From: Aureococcus anophagefferens
Lineage: Eukaryota > Sar > Pelagophyceae > Pelagomonadales > Pelagomonadaceae
Direction of reading: 5' to 3'
DNA length: 64,000 bases
NCBI RefSeq assembly: GCF_000186865.1
Contig: NW_008705578.1
Coordinates: 591,300 to 655,299, forward strand
Shown here: positions 18,646-26,741 of the stretch, in pieces
Numbering within the stretch: position 1 is the first letter of the stretch
Layout of the letters: each line of letters begins with the position of its first letter
Program-made: the position numbers and the translations under genes
The notes under the pieces: model-generated
What the model was told of the DNA's origin: nothing
Seen by the model: only the letters and a program-made list of their open reading frames with translations
The model's database searches: none

Positions 18646-19806
18646 CTAGGGCGAGGGCGCGAACGTCTCCGCGTAGAGCTCCTCGACGGGGCACTCCGTC
18701 GCCGTCGCGAACTCCTCGATGAGGAGCGCCTTCTTCCAGTTGTCCTCGCCCGCGATGAGGTCGTCGAGCGGGGGCAGGGGCTCGATGGGCGTGACGAAGC
18801 CCCGCGGCATGGACCCCGCGCGGCCGACGGCGCGCGCCTGGGCGTCGAGCTTCTCCGCGGACGTCTGTTCGATGCAGCGGATCACGTCCGCGAGCGCCGC
18901 GGCGCGCGCGGCCGACGGCCGGCAGGACACGAGCTGGGCCAGCGCCGCGCGGCGCAGCTGCGACAGCCACCACTCGACGCCGTAGGTGTAGCGGAGCTCG
19001 TCGCCGGCCGCGATGGGCCGCGTCGCCACCGCGAAGACGCGCGGCGCGGCGATGCCCGTGCCCAAACCCGTGCGCGCCTGCACGAGGGCGACGTTGTTCC
19101 CCGGGCCGATGTTGGCGATGTAGGCGTCGACGGCCGCGCCGAGCGCGAGCCGCGCCGCGGCGACGGGCACGGCGCCCTCCGTGACGAGCAGCCCGTCGAC
19201 GTCGCCGACGAGGCCCCCGGCGCCCGCGAGGATGGCGCTGTGGTCGTTGATGAGCTGGGCGACGCCCTCGCGCGCGCAGGCGCCCATCTCCCGCGTCTTG
19301 CCCAGGAGCAGGTAGTCCATCTCGCCCGCGCGCGCGACGCACGCGGCCATGCCCTCGTCGACGGAGCAGTACTCGTCCGCGTGGACGACGTGGTCCTCGA
19401 CGCCGCCGACGCTCGAGCCCCCCGCGTCCACGATCACGCTCCCGGACAGGCCGATCTCGTAGCGCTGGCTGAAGTCGCGCCAGCCCTCGCCGTAGAACTC
19501 CTGCTGCAGCTCGAGCTCGCCGAACCGCGTCTCCGGCGTCGGCGCGATGCACCCGACCCACTCCGTCAGCGTCTCGCCCGCGGCGACGCGCCGCGCGGCG
19601 AAGACGCCGTGGCCCGCGCCGGGCGACTCGCCGACGACCACGGCGGGGTCGCCGCGCGACGCGTCGAGGGCGCCGACGTCGACGCGCCACTCGGCGTAGC
19701 GGTCGTCGCTGCCGGCGGAGAACGCCGGCGGCAGCGCGGGTTTGGCGCTGAAGGCGCCGATCCGCGGCATCGCGAGCGCAACGCAGAGCGCGGCGAGGTG
19801 TGCCAT
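18646..19806 (-). CDS. SET-domain methyltransferase with plastid-type leader
   Basis: The start is at ATG 19806 (MAHLAALCVALAMPRIGAFS); an in-frame ATG 33 bases upstream is also possible. The leader looks like a heterokont plastid presequence: signal peptide, then a phenylalanine at GAFSAKP. The SET core shows GAGHGVFAARRVAAGETLTEWVG, QLINDHS, NNVALV and VFAVATRPIAAGDELRYTYG, with the catalytic-type YTYG at its end. This resembles SET proteins acting on non-histone substrates such as plastid enzymes. The family call is firm; substrate and plastid location are inferred. Confidence 0.83.
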   Translation of the reverse strand: MAHLAALCVALAMPRIGAFSAKPALPPAFSAGSDDRYAEWRVDVGALDASRGDPAVVVGESPGAGHGVFAARRVAAGETLTEWVGCIAPTPETRFGELELQQEFYGEGWRDFSQRYEIGLSGSVIVDAGGSSVGGVEDHVVHADEYCSVDEGMAACVARAGEMDYLLLGKTREMGACAREGVAQLINDHSAILAGAGGLVGDVDGLLVTEGAVPVAAARLALGAAVDAYIANIGPGNNVALVQARTGLGTGIAAPRVFAVATRPIAAGDELRYTYGVEWWLSQLRRAALAQLVSCRPSAARAAALADVIRCIEQTSAEKLDAQARAVGRAGSMPRGFVTPIEPLPPLDDLIAGEDNWKKALLIEEFATATECPVEELYAETFAPSP

Positions 19807-19986
19807 TGGCCTGCCAGCGCCGCCACGCGAAGCATCCATAGTGTCCTGCTGCCGAGAAGATTTGGCTGTGGCAAGATGAATCAGTCCTTGAACTGCAACA
19901 TGAACTTGGTGAACGTCGCAATCTGCTTCGTGGCCTCGAACGCAACGAAGCGACTAGCGGGATATGTTAATTGGTCAGCTAATTGG
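19807..19986. other. Intergenic spacer, AT-richer
   Basis: The spacer separates the SET gene start and the end of the beta-helix gene. It includes AATTGGTCAGCTAATTGGTCAG (19971-19991), a short direct repeat of AATTGGTCAG that may mark the 3' end or a regulatory site. Confidence 0.35.
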
Positions 19987-22647
19987 TCAGTCACATCTGC
20001 CGCAGGCGACGGGGCACGCCTCCTTGCTGGAGATATCGGCGTCGTCGGCGACCTTGCTCTTGCAGCGCCTAGTCTTCTTGGCGACCCATGCGCAGTCTTT
20101 CTTCGACTTCTTGTAAAACCACGACGTGGAATCGGCACACGCGCAGCCCGAGCCGCAGGTCACCGGGCAGGCGTCGAGAGAACTGACGCCGTCATCGTCA
20201 GCGACCTTGCTCTTGCAGCGCTTGCCCTTCTCGGCGACCCACGCGCAGTCTTTCTTCGACTTCTTCTTGTAAAACCACGAAGTGGAATCCATGCAGTCGC
20301 CGTCGACCTGCTCTGTCGGCTCGGCGGTCGGTTCGGCTGTCGGCGCACGAGAGGGCTTTGCGGTCGGCTCGGCGGTCGGCTCGGCCGTCGGCGCGCGAGA
20401 GGGCTTCGCAGTCGGCTCGGCCGTCGGCGCGCGAGAGGGCTTCGCAGTCGGCTCGGCGGTCGGAGCGGCCGTGAGCTCCGCGGTCGGAGCGGCGGTCGGC
20501 GCGCGAGAGGGTCCCGGCGAGTACGGGAACGGGGGCAGGGAGGACGCTCCTCCGGGGACGCACGCGTAGCACCCGGGGACCCAGAGGTCGTCGTCGACGG
20601 CGTAGGCGCCAAGGTGATCGTCGTAGGCGGCGTCGCCGCCGCAGGCGTCGCAGGCGAGCGCGAGGCGGCCCGACGGCGACGGGCGGAAGTCGAGGCCCTC
20701 GGCGAGGGGCGTCCCGACGGCGTGGGGCGGCAGGCTCCCGAGGAGTTCCGCGCCGTCCGCGACGCCGGCCTCGTTGAAGTTGCCGCCCTCGCCGACGCCG
20801 GACGTGTCGACGGCGGGCCACGCGCCCTCGACGAGCTCGGCCTGGACGCCGTCGCGCAACGGCCGCAGCTGCCTCGCGAGCTCCGGCGGCGCGCTGTCGT
20901 TGCGAGGGTTGCAGACGCGCAAATCGTCCCCGCAGGCGTTGAGGTACGAGAGGCCCGGGATGGCGCCGTGCGCCGCGGTGGACCCGCGGCTCGCGGTCGC
21001 AGAGTGGGCGTTGTAGCGGATCAGCGACGCGTAGTTGTGGTCGTCGATCTCCGCCCAGGCCTCGACGACGAGCAGCCGCGACCCCGTGTTGTGCTCGACC
21101 GTGTGGTTGTAGCCCTTGAGCGTCAGGCCGAGGCCGAGGTGCACGTTGCGGCGGATCGTCGTGTCGGAGCCGGCGCCGGCGGGAGTCGTCGTCTTCGACG
21201 TGTCGAGGCGCGCGAAGGACACGAGGCTCGGGCCCAAAACCCAGTTCTCCTCGACGACGAGCCCGCGCTGCGCGGTCGTGACCGCGTGGAAGACCGCCGC
21301 GTCGAAGCGCGGGCCGAGGAAGTCCTGGCCGACGACGAGGTTCCGAAACACGAAGTGGCCGCGCGCCCAGGAGAAGTGGCCGCCCTTGTCGCCGTTGTAG
21401 AGGAGCGTGTTGAACGCGACGACGGACCGCTGGGCCATGTTGTCCAGCGTGTACGCACCCCGCGCCTCGAAGGAGTTGAAGGCGAGGTAGTTGCCGACGA
21501 CGCGGCAGCCCGTGCCCTTGTAGAAGAGCGCGGCCTCGGAGAACTCGACCGTGTTGTTTAAAAAGGCCGCGAAGGGCGTGCCGCCGCGCTTGCTCTGGGC
21601 CGTCGTCCGGAGGCGGACGCCCGTCGGCGGCGCGTAGAGGAACCGGCTCCCGGACACGCGTAAATCCTGCGACACGAGGGACTTCGTCGACGGCCCGGCG
21701 CCGCAACAGCCGGTCCCGTAGAAGTGGGCGTCCCTGACGAAGACGCGGTGCGACGCGTCGCCCACGACGAAGACGTCGCCGCGCGTCGCGTTCTTCCGCC
21801 GGAGCGTTTTCGCGTCGGGCGGCCCTCGGGCCTCGTCGACGTAGACCCGCCCGCGGCGCTCGTCGACCCAGAACCAGGGCACGCTCGCGTTGACCGCGGC
21901 GTCGCCGGCCTCGTAGTACGCGACCGCGTCGTCCATGGCGAACGCCGCCCCGCCCGCGACCCAGGCCTCGTCCGGCTCCCACAAAAAGCACGGCGCGCTC
22001 GCCGTCCCGTAGCCCAGCTTCGGCGCGTGCCCGCCGTCGCTCACGGCGCTCTCGTTCGCGCACTGGAGGCCCGAACCGCCGACGAGGAGCTCGCCCCGAC
22101 GCGCCACGGCGACGTCCGCGACGACGACGCCGGGGTGCGACGCGTGCGCGACCCAGGCGACGCCGCCGACCGCGTCCGTGCCGTCGAAGACGACGACGTC
22201 GTCCGCCGACGCGGGCGCCACGAGCACGTGGTCGGCGCCGTCGAGGCGCGCGCCGGCCTCGCGGTCGTAGGTCCCGCCGCGCAGCGAGCACACGAGCTGC
22301 TCCGCCGTCTCCTCCGGCAGCCACTTCGTCGCGCTGTGGTCGACGCCGAATTTGTCGATGCACGCGCCGAGCGTCGCGAGCGGCGACGCCGCGGAGCCGT
22401 CGTTCGCGTCGTCGCCGGCCGCCGCGTCCACGTGCACGATCCGCGCCGAGCACGCCGCGAAGGCGTCGGGGCGGTCCTCGGATTCGCAGAGGCCCTCGTC
22501 GACGACGACATCGTCCTCGACGCACGCCACGTCGAGACGTCGCCAGCCGTCCACGCAATCTCCATCGACTTCGGCCCAGCGCGTGAGCCACGCCGCCCGC
22601 GCGTCGGCCACGAGCACGCCCAGGACCACCGCCGACGCCCTCCTCAT
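19987..22647 (-). CDS. Secreted right-handed beta-helix protein with Pro-Thr linker and two WFYKK cysteine modules
   Basis: The start is at ATG 22647 (MRRASAVVLGVLVADARA, a signal peptide). Residues about 80-620 contain parallel beta-helix features: repeated short strands with N and G at turns (FLNNTVEFSEAALFYKGTG, VVGNYLAFNS, VVAFNTLLYNGD, FVFRNLVVG, TIRRNVHLG), as in pectate-lyase-like and right-handed beta-helix proteins. A linker of APTAEPTAKPSR repeats follows. Two C-terminal modules share DSTSWFYKK, KKDCAWVA, RCKSKVADD and ACPV(T/A)CG, cysteine-rich units common in stramenopile surface proteins. It is probably an extracellular polysaccharide-binding or -cleaving protein; catalytic residues were not identified. 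Confidence 0.85.
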   Translation of the reverse strand: MRRASAVVLGVLVADARAAWLTRWAEVDGDCVDGWRRLDVACVEDDVVVDEGLCESEDRPDAFAACSARIVHVDAAAGDDANDGSAASPLATLGACIDKFGVDHSATKWLPEETAEQLVCSLRGGTYDREAGARLDGADHVLVAPASADDVVVFDGTDAVGGVAWVAHASHPGVVVADVAVARRGELLVGGSGLQCANESAVSDGGHAPKLGYGTASAPCFLWEPDEAWVAGGAAFAMDDAVAYYEAGDAAVNASVPWFWVDERRGRVYVDEARGPPDAKTLRRKNATRGDVFVVGDASHRVFVRDAHFYGTGCCGAGPSTKSLVSQDLRVSGSRFLYAPPTGVRLRTTAQSKRGGTPFAAFLNNTVEFSEAALFYKGTGCRVVGNYLAFNSFEARGAYTLDNMAQRSVVAFNTLLYNGDKGGHFSWARGHFVFRNLVVGQDFLGPRFDAAVFHAVTTAQRGLVVEENWVLGPSLVSFARLDTSKTTTPAGAGSDTTIRRNVHLGLGLTLKGYNHTVEHNTGSRLLVVEAWAEIDDHNYASLIRYNAHSATASRGSTAAHGAIPGLSYLNACGDDLRVCNPRNDSAPPELARQLRPLRDGVQAELVEGAWPAVDTSGVGEGGNFNEAGVADGAELLGSLPPHAVGTPLAEGLDFRPSPSGRLALACDACGGDAAYDDHLGAYAVDDDLWVPGCYACVPGGASSLPPFPYSPGPSRAPTAAPTAELTAAPTAEPTAKPSRAPTAEPTAKPSRAPTAEPTAEPTAKPSRAPTAEPTAEPTEQVDGDCMDSTSWFYKKKSKKDCAWVAEKGKRCKSKVADDDGVSSLDACPVTCGSGCACADSTSWFYKKSKKDCAWVAKKTRRCKSKVADDADISSKEACPVACGRCD
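20315..20515 (-). repeat. Coding Pro-Thr repeat array
   Basis: Degenerate 12-bp and 36-48-bp units encode (S/K)RAPTAEPTAEPTAK-type sequence about 4-5 times. The repeat lies between the beta-helix and the cysteine modules and is probably a glycosylated stalk. Confidence 0.8.
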
Positions 22648-22831
22648 CGACACGCCGGGCTACCGCTGGGCTGCTGACTGACGGGCTGTCGCGCCGCGCC
22701 CAGCGCCGCCGGGCACCATGCTGCTCTTACTAGTAGAAGTGCAAGGTTTGAAGCTGAAGACTAAGTGAAGCGTTCCCTGCCACGGCCGCGCGCGGCCACG
22801 CCGCGGCCACGGCCGCGGCCCAAAAACACGC

Positions 22832-23677
22832 TTACTTCTTCGCGGAGAACGTATGGTGCATGCCCGTCGCGGCCGCGACCTGCTTCCGGAGGCCCCGGAG
22901 GAACGTCGACGACTTCTTCGCCGCGGGCTGCGAGTTCCGCACGTGGCCGCCGTCGGCGTGCTTCGTCGTGTGCTCGTGCGTCGCCGCGCGCGCGCGCTCC
23001 GGCGCGTCGCCGTCGGGCCCGCCGATGTCGTCGTCGTCGATGAAGTCGTTCGACTGGCGGCTGCTGACCTTGCCGCTCGCGCCGCGGCCGACGCCGCGGC
23101 CGCCGCGGCCGCCGCGGCCGCCGCGGCCCCGCCCGCGGCCGGCCGTCGGCGTCGGCGCCGCCGCGTCGCGCGTCGCCGCCTCCTTCGCATGCGCGGCCGC
23201 GGGCGCGGGCGGCGGCGCATCCGCGGGCTCCGCGGGCGGCGCCGCGGGTGGCTCCACGGCGGGCTCCGCGGGCGACGCCGGCGGCTCCGCGGCCGGCGGC
23301 GGCGGCGCGGCGGCGGCGTCGGCGTGGTCCTCGCCCTCCTCCTCGAAGAACGTCGCGTGGTCGTCCTTCTCCGCGACGAAGCCCTCGTCGTAGTTCGCGT
23401 CGTCGTTCGAGCTGCTCGCGCGGCCGCGGGCCGCGCGGCCGCCGCGCCCCCCGCGGCCGCCGCGGCCGCTGCGGAACATGGCGTCCCGCGGCGACCCGCC
23501 GCCGTTGGACGCCGCGAGCCGCGCGAAGTGCTGCGTCTTCCGCTTCTCGTGGATGCGCTTCGCCTCGAGCTCCGCGCGCCGCTTCTCCTCCTCGGCGTCG
23601 CTGCGGCCGCCCGTTTCCAGGGCGTCGAGCATCTTCTTCTCCTTGGCCATCTTCGCGAAAAACTCGGCATCGCTCAT
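22832..23677 (-). CDS. RGG-box protein, likely RNA-binding
   Basis: The start is at ATG 23677 (MSDAEFFAKMAKEKKML). The protein (281 residues) has a charged helical N-terminus, a first RGG cluster (SGRGGRGGRGGRAARGR), an acidic and Pro/Ala-rich middle, a second RGG cluster (GRGRGRGGRGGRGGRGVGRG), an acidic DFIDDDDIGG patch and a basic C-terminus. RGG boxes bind RNA and are usually arginine-methylated. There is no RRM or other folded domain, so the role (mRNP packing or translation control) is only inferred. It is divergent from the selenoprotein gene across 223 bases. Confidence 0.75.
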   Translation of the reverse strand: MSDAEFFAKMAKEKKMLDALETGGRSDAEEEKRRAELEAKRIHEKRKTQHFARLAASNGGGSPRDAMFRSGRGGRGGRGGRAARGRASSSNDDANYDEGFVAEKDDHATFFEEEGEDHADAAAAPPPPAAEPPASPAEPAVEPPAAPPAEPADAPPPAPAAAHAKEAATRDAAAPTPTAGRGRGRGGRGGRGGRGVGRGASGKVSSRQSNDFIDDDDIGGPDGDAPERARAATHEHTTKHADGGHVRNSQPAAKKSSTFLRGLRKQVAAATGMHHTFSAKK

Positions 23678-23900
23678 GGTCTCTCGGTCGGGGCTGCCCG
23701 AGGTCGAGCCCACACCCCTACACACCCTCGACACCACCGATTCGGCCTTCAACAAAGCATCGAGGCCGACTTTTACTCCAGTGCGGGCTATGCGGGCCAG
23801 CCTCGGCTGAGCTGAATCCGCCTCCCGTACCCGACCTCCCGGGAGTCCTACGTTCAGGTCGCATTCAGGCAAGAGCTGTGCGCCGCGCAGCTTTCGAAGC
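23678..23900. promoter_or_regulatory. Shared divergent promoter region (RGG / selenoprotein)
   Basis: The interval lies between two divergent starts and is lower in GC than the exons. It contains CCTACACACCCTCGACACC (23716-23734). No TATA box was recognised. Promoter function is inferred from position. Confidence 0.35.
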
Positions 23901-24374
23901 ATGGCGTCCTTCGGCCGGCAGCACGTGGAGCTCGGCACGCTCCGCTACCGCAGCTTCGGGACCACGATGGAGGAGGCCGTCGCCGAGGCGTCGGCGCAGA
24001 AGAAGCTCGTCTTCGCCAACTTCGTCGAATGGCCCGGGTGACACGGATGCAAGGACGCGGGGCGCATCTTTTCGGAGGAGGCCCGGGAGATCGTCGAGGC
24101 GTGCGGCGAGATGGTCTGCGTCGCGTTCAACACCTGGGACCGCTCCAAGGCCGGGGCCGCCTCGGAGCCGCACCGGGAGTGGGGCGGCGCCCTGGCGAAG
24201 AGCTGATGGGGCTACGCCCGCGTCGTCGACCCGTCCGCCGGCGGGCGCGGCGCAGTCGTCTCCGGGACGCGGCAGCTCACGGGCTTCCAAGGCGGCCGCG
24301 CCGACGTGAAGCAGGCGCTCGTCGCGGGATTCCAGAAGAGCCAACGGCCCGTGCCGGAGTCCCTGCTTCGGTGA
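23901..24374 (+). CDS. Thioredoxin-like selenoprotein with two in-frame TGA codons
   Basis: From ATG 23901 the frame continues to TGA 24372-24374 through two internal TGA codons, 24039-24041 (codon 47) and 24204-24206 (codon 102). Reading both as selenocysteine gives 157 residues. The first falls in WPGU47-HGC50, a UxxC redox motif following a strand KLVFANFVE, as in thioredoxin-fold proteins. The second is in AKSU102-WGYARVV. Third-position G/C bias and amino-acid character persist across both TGAs, and a SECIS-like hairpin follows. The fold suggests a thiol oxidoreductase; substrate unknown. No hydrophobic leader is present, so it is probably cytosolic. If the second TGA were a true stop, the protein would lose its C-terminal strand and helix. 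Confidence 0.8.
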
Positions 24375-24387
24375 CGAGCAAAGGCGC

Positions 24388-24449
24388 GACGCGAATGACT
24401 CGCCGCGGGTCCGCGGGGCGTCCCCCGGACGCGCGGCGACGACGGTGTC
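24388..24449 (+). promoter_or_regulatory. Candidate SECIS element for the thioredoxin-like selenoprotein
   Basis: Fourteen bases after the stop: GACGC (24388-24392) can pair with GTGTC (24445-24449), ATGA (24395-24398) faces CGAC (24440-24443), then TCGCCGCG (24400-24407) pairs with CGCGGCGA (24432-24439) and GTCCG (24409-24413) with CGGAC (24426-24430). CC at 24411-24412 is 12 bases after ATGA, where AA is usual. Folding was done by hand. Confidence 0.65.
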
Positions 24450-24558
24450 CGCCGTTAAACTCTTCCTCTAGGGCCGTAGAAAAGGGGAGCGGCGAGGCGC
24501 GCGCGCGCTCGCTTCAAAGAACCGCTCGAGACCACGCCCCGAAGAAGAAAAACACACG

Positions 24559-25968
24559 TTACCCGGACAGCCCCAGCTCCTCGAGCAGCCCGTCGAGCTT
24601 CGCGAGCTCCGCGGCCTCGGCGGTCCCCGCGGGCTCGTCGCGGTACTCGTCGAAGGGGTTGACGCGGTCGTGGAGCGCGACGCGGATGTCGTCGACGAGG
24701 GGGATGCTGTCCGTCGCCTGGCGCGCCTGGATCGAGCGCGCGCTCTCGAGGACGGCGTCGCGGAAGCCGGGCGACGCGACGGCCTCGGCGACGTGCTTCG
24801 AGAGGACGTCGACGACCGCGTCGTAGAGGCGCCCCCGCTCGCCCGCGAGGGCCGCGTAGGGCAGCGCGGCGAGCGCCGCGGCGACGCGGTCGTCCTCGAC
24901 GGCCTCGAGGCACCCGGCGAGCGCGCCCGCCGCCGCGCGCGACAGCTCCGCGGGCATCATGAGCTCGTGCGCGAGCGCGAGCGTCTCCGCGGCGACCGCC
25001 GCGTCGCCCGCGAGCGCGTCGGCGCACGCGCCGGAGACGCACCAGCGCACGAGCGCCTCGACCGCGCGCGCCGACGCGTCGAGCGCGATGGCCGCTCCGC
25101 CGCTCCGCCACCGGTCCGAGCACGCCGCGTCGAGCGCCGACGAGTGGAGCCGCAGGAACGCGCCGGGCACGCGGAACACCGCGCCGTCGTTCGACCGCAG
25201 CGGCACGTCGCCGTGGTCCCGCGCGAACGCCTCGACCTCCGGGTCGCCGGCGCCGGGGCGCGCCGCCGCCTCGGCGAGCGGCGCGAAGGACGCGCGCAGC
25301 GACGGCAGCTCGTCTTCGTAGACGACGGCCTTGCCCGGCGCGGCGGCGCGCGTCCCCGCGAGGAAACGCGCCAGATCCCCGAAGCCCAGCGCCCGCGCGA
25401 CCGCGAGCGCGTCGCCGACGAGCGCGTCGTCGGCGACGAAGCGGCCGCAGCACGCGTAGTCCACGACGGCCCGTAGCGCGTCCGGGTGCCGGCTCGCCGG
25501 CGCGGGGACCGTCGCCGCGCCGCGCCACTTGGCGAGGAACCGCTTCCGCAGCGCCGGCGACCGCGCGCCGAGAACGACGCGCGGCGCCGAACAGATTCGC
25601 TCGTCGCCGTCGTGGAACGCGACGTCGTGGAAGCGCCGCTCCTGCCGCAGGCGCAGCAAAAACTTGCCGTACGCGTGGCGCTGCTGCTTCGAGAAGTCGA
25701 CGTCGCCGTAGGCTTTGAGCGCGCGGCGGATGTCGTCGTTGAGCGCGGCGTAGTAGCAGCGCTCGCCGACGAAGGTCCCCGCGTCGCAGCGCGCGCCGTT
25801 GGCCAGCAGCAGCTCCGCGACCTCCAGGGACCCGCAGAGGGCGGCGTAGAAGAGCGGCGTCGAGTCGAAGGCGTCGAGCGCGTTCACGTCGACGTCCTTG
25901 GCCTCCAGGAGCCGCAGCACGGTCTCCAGGTCGCCCTGCTTCGCCGCCTGGTGCAGGTCGAGCTGCAT
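24559..25968 (-). CDS. Ankyrin and double-BTB protein, ABTB1-like
   Basis: The protein has 469 residues, close to animal and fungal ABTB1 (about 480). Two N-terminal ankyrin repeats (LHQAAKQGDLETVLRLLEAK and DSTPLFYAALCGSLEVAELLLANGA, the second read across residues about 33-60) are followed by a first BTB/POZ domain (FHDVAFHDGDERICSAPRVVLGARSP) and a second (DVPLRSNDGAVFRVPGAFLRLHS), then a helical BACK-like region. The order ANK-BTB-BTB is the ABTB1 arrangement. Such proteins act as Cullin-3 adaptors or translation-factor binders in other eukaryotes; the role here is inferred. The gene faces the small His-rich gene across an interval containing an inverted repeat. Confidence 0.87.
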   Translation of the reverse strand: MQLDLHQAAKQGDLETVLRLLEAKDVDVNALDAFDSTPLFYAALCGSLEVAELLLANGARCDAGTFVGERCYYAALNDDIRRALKAYGDVDFSKQQRHAYGKFLLRLRQERRFHDVAFHDGDERICSAPRVVLGARSPALRKRFLAKWRGAATVPAPASRHPDALRAVVDYACCGRFVADDALVGDALAVARALGFGDLARFLAGTRAAAPGKAVVYEDELPSLRASFAPLAEAAARPGAGDPEVEAFARDHGDVPLRSNDGAVFRVPGAFLRLHSSALDAACSDRWRSGGAAIALDASARAVEALVRWCVSGACADALAGDAAVAAETLALAHELMMPAELSRAAAGALAGCLEAVEDDRVAAALAALPYAALAGERGRLYDAVVDVLSKHVAEAVASPGFRDAVLESARSIQARQATDSIPLVDDIRVALHDRVNPFDEYRDEPAGTAEAAELAKLDGLLEELGLSG

Positions 25969-25987
25969 TCGCTGCTACGAGCTGTTG

Positions 25988-26105
25988 CTTGCCGTGGTTG
26001 ATACGTCGTGCGGCAAGACTTCGCGTCGCGCAGTCTTCAGAAAGTTTGTCAGCGGCGTTGTGATTTCAAGGCCTGCCAGCCGCACGACGTATCAACAACG
26101 GCAAG
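25988..26105. repeat. Hairpin-forming inverted repeat (27-bp arms)
   Basis: The arm CTTGCCGTGGTTGATACGTC... at 25988-26014 recurs inverted at 26079-26105 with 26 of 27 bases matching. The 64-base spacer begins with its own 6-bp hairpin, AAGACT (26015) with AGTCTT. It lies 20 bases upstream of the ABTB1-like start, inside the divergent promoter. It may be a small MITE relic. Confidence 0.75.
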
Positions 26106-26320
26106 TCGAGCACGGCCACGCCCATCGTCTGGAGAGCAAGGCAACAAAGCGCAATTTCAAGGTGCGGCAAGTATCCACTCGGCCTCCCTGCCCGGCACAC
26201 CAGGAAAAGCAGTGGAGCCCGAATGGCGTCGCACCAAAAAGCAAAACACACCCAGCAAGCTTCGACCAAACTCGAAGCACCCGCAAGCCTCACCTCCGCC
26301 CACCCACACCACCACACACG

Positions 26321-26608
26321 ATGGACCGCACGCACAAGACGAGCCGCACGCTCTTCATCGAGGAGCACCACGAGAAGCTCCAGCGCGAGGCGCGCGGCCA
26401 CGCCATGTGGAACGCCATCATGTCCAAGCCCGTGCCCAAGGCGGCGCACAGCCACAAGATCGCGCGCCACGGCTCGCACCACCACATGCTCTACGACAAG
26501 CGCGACTCGCACCATTGGACGAACGTCCAGTCCGGCGGGTCCTTCGACGAGTACGACCCCTACATCCAGCGGTCCTTCGACCGCAGCTCCTCCACGGAGA
26601 GCAACTGA
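26321..26608 (+). CDS. Small His-rich basic protein, unknown
   Basis: The protein has 95 residues. ATG 26321 lies in a good context (ACACGATGG) after a CA-rich leader; the frame is open upstream, but that part reads as non-coding (mixed third positions). The protein has clustered His and basic residues (KAAHSHKIARHGSHHHMLYDKRDSHHW) and an Asp/Tyr/Ser C-terminus. There is no signal peptide or membrane helix. No family was recognised. Strong G/C third-position bias begins exactly at this ATG, supporting it as real. Confidence 0.6.
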   Translation: MDRTHKTSRTLFIEEHHEKLQREARGHAMWNAIMSKPVPKAAHSHKIARHGSHHHMLYDKRDSHHWTNVQSGGSFDEYDPYIQRSFDRSSSTESN

Positions 26609-26741
26609 CGCCTTCCGCCATCGACGCGGCGCGACGCGCCATCGACGCGGCGCGCAATTGAAAGTAAGTCAACCCGATTCCCCATGCTTACATGCGGACG
26701 CGGGCATATGTAGTCCCGTCTTACTCACGCTGCCATATTAC

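Noticed and set aside
24039..24206. Two TGAs as sequencing errors or an intron
   Set aside because: No frame change occurs across either codon, no phase-compatible intron is visible, and the first TGA sits in a UxxC motif.
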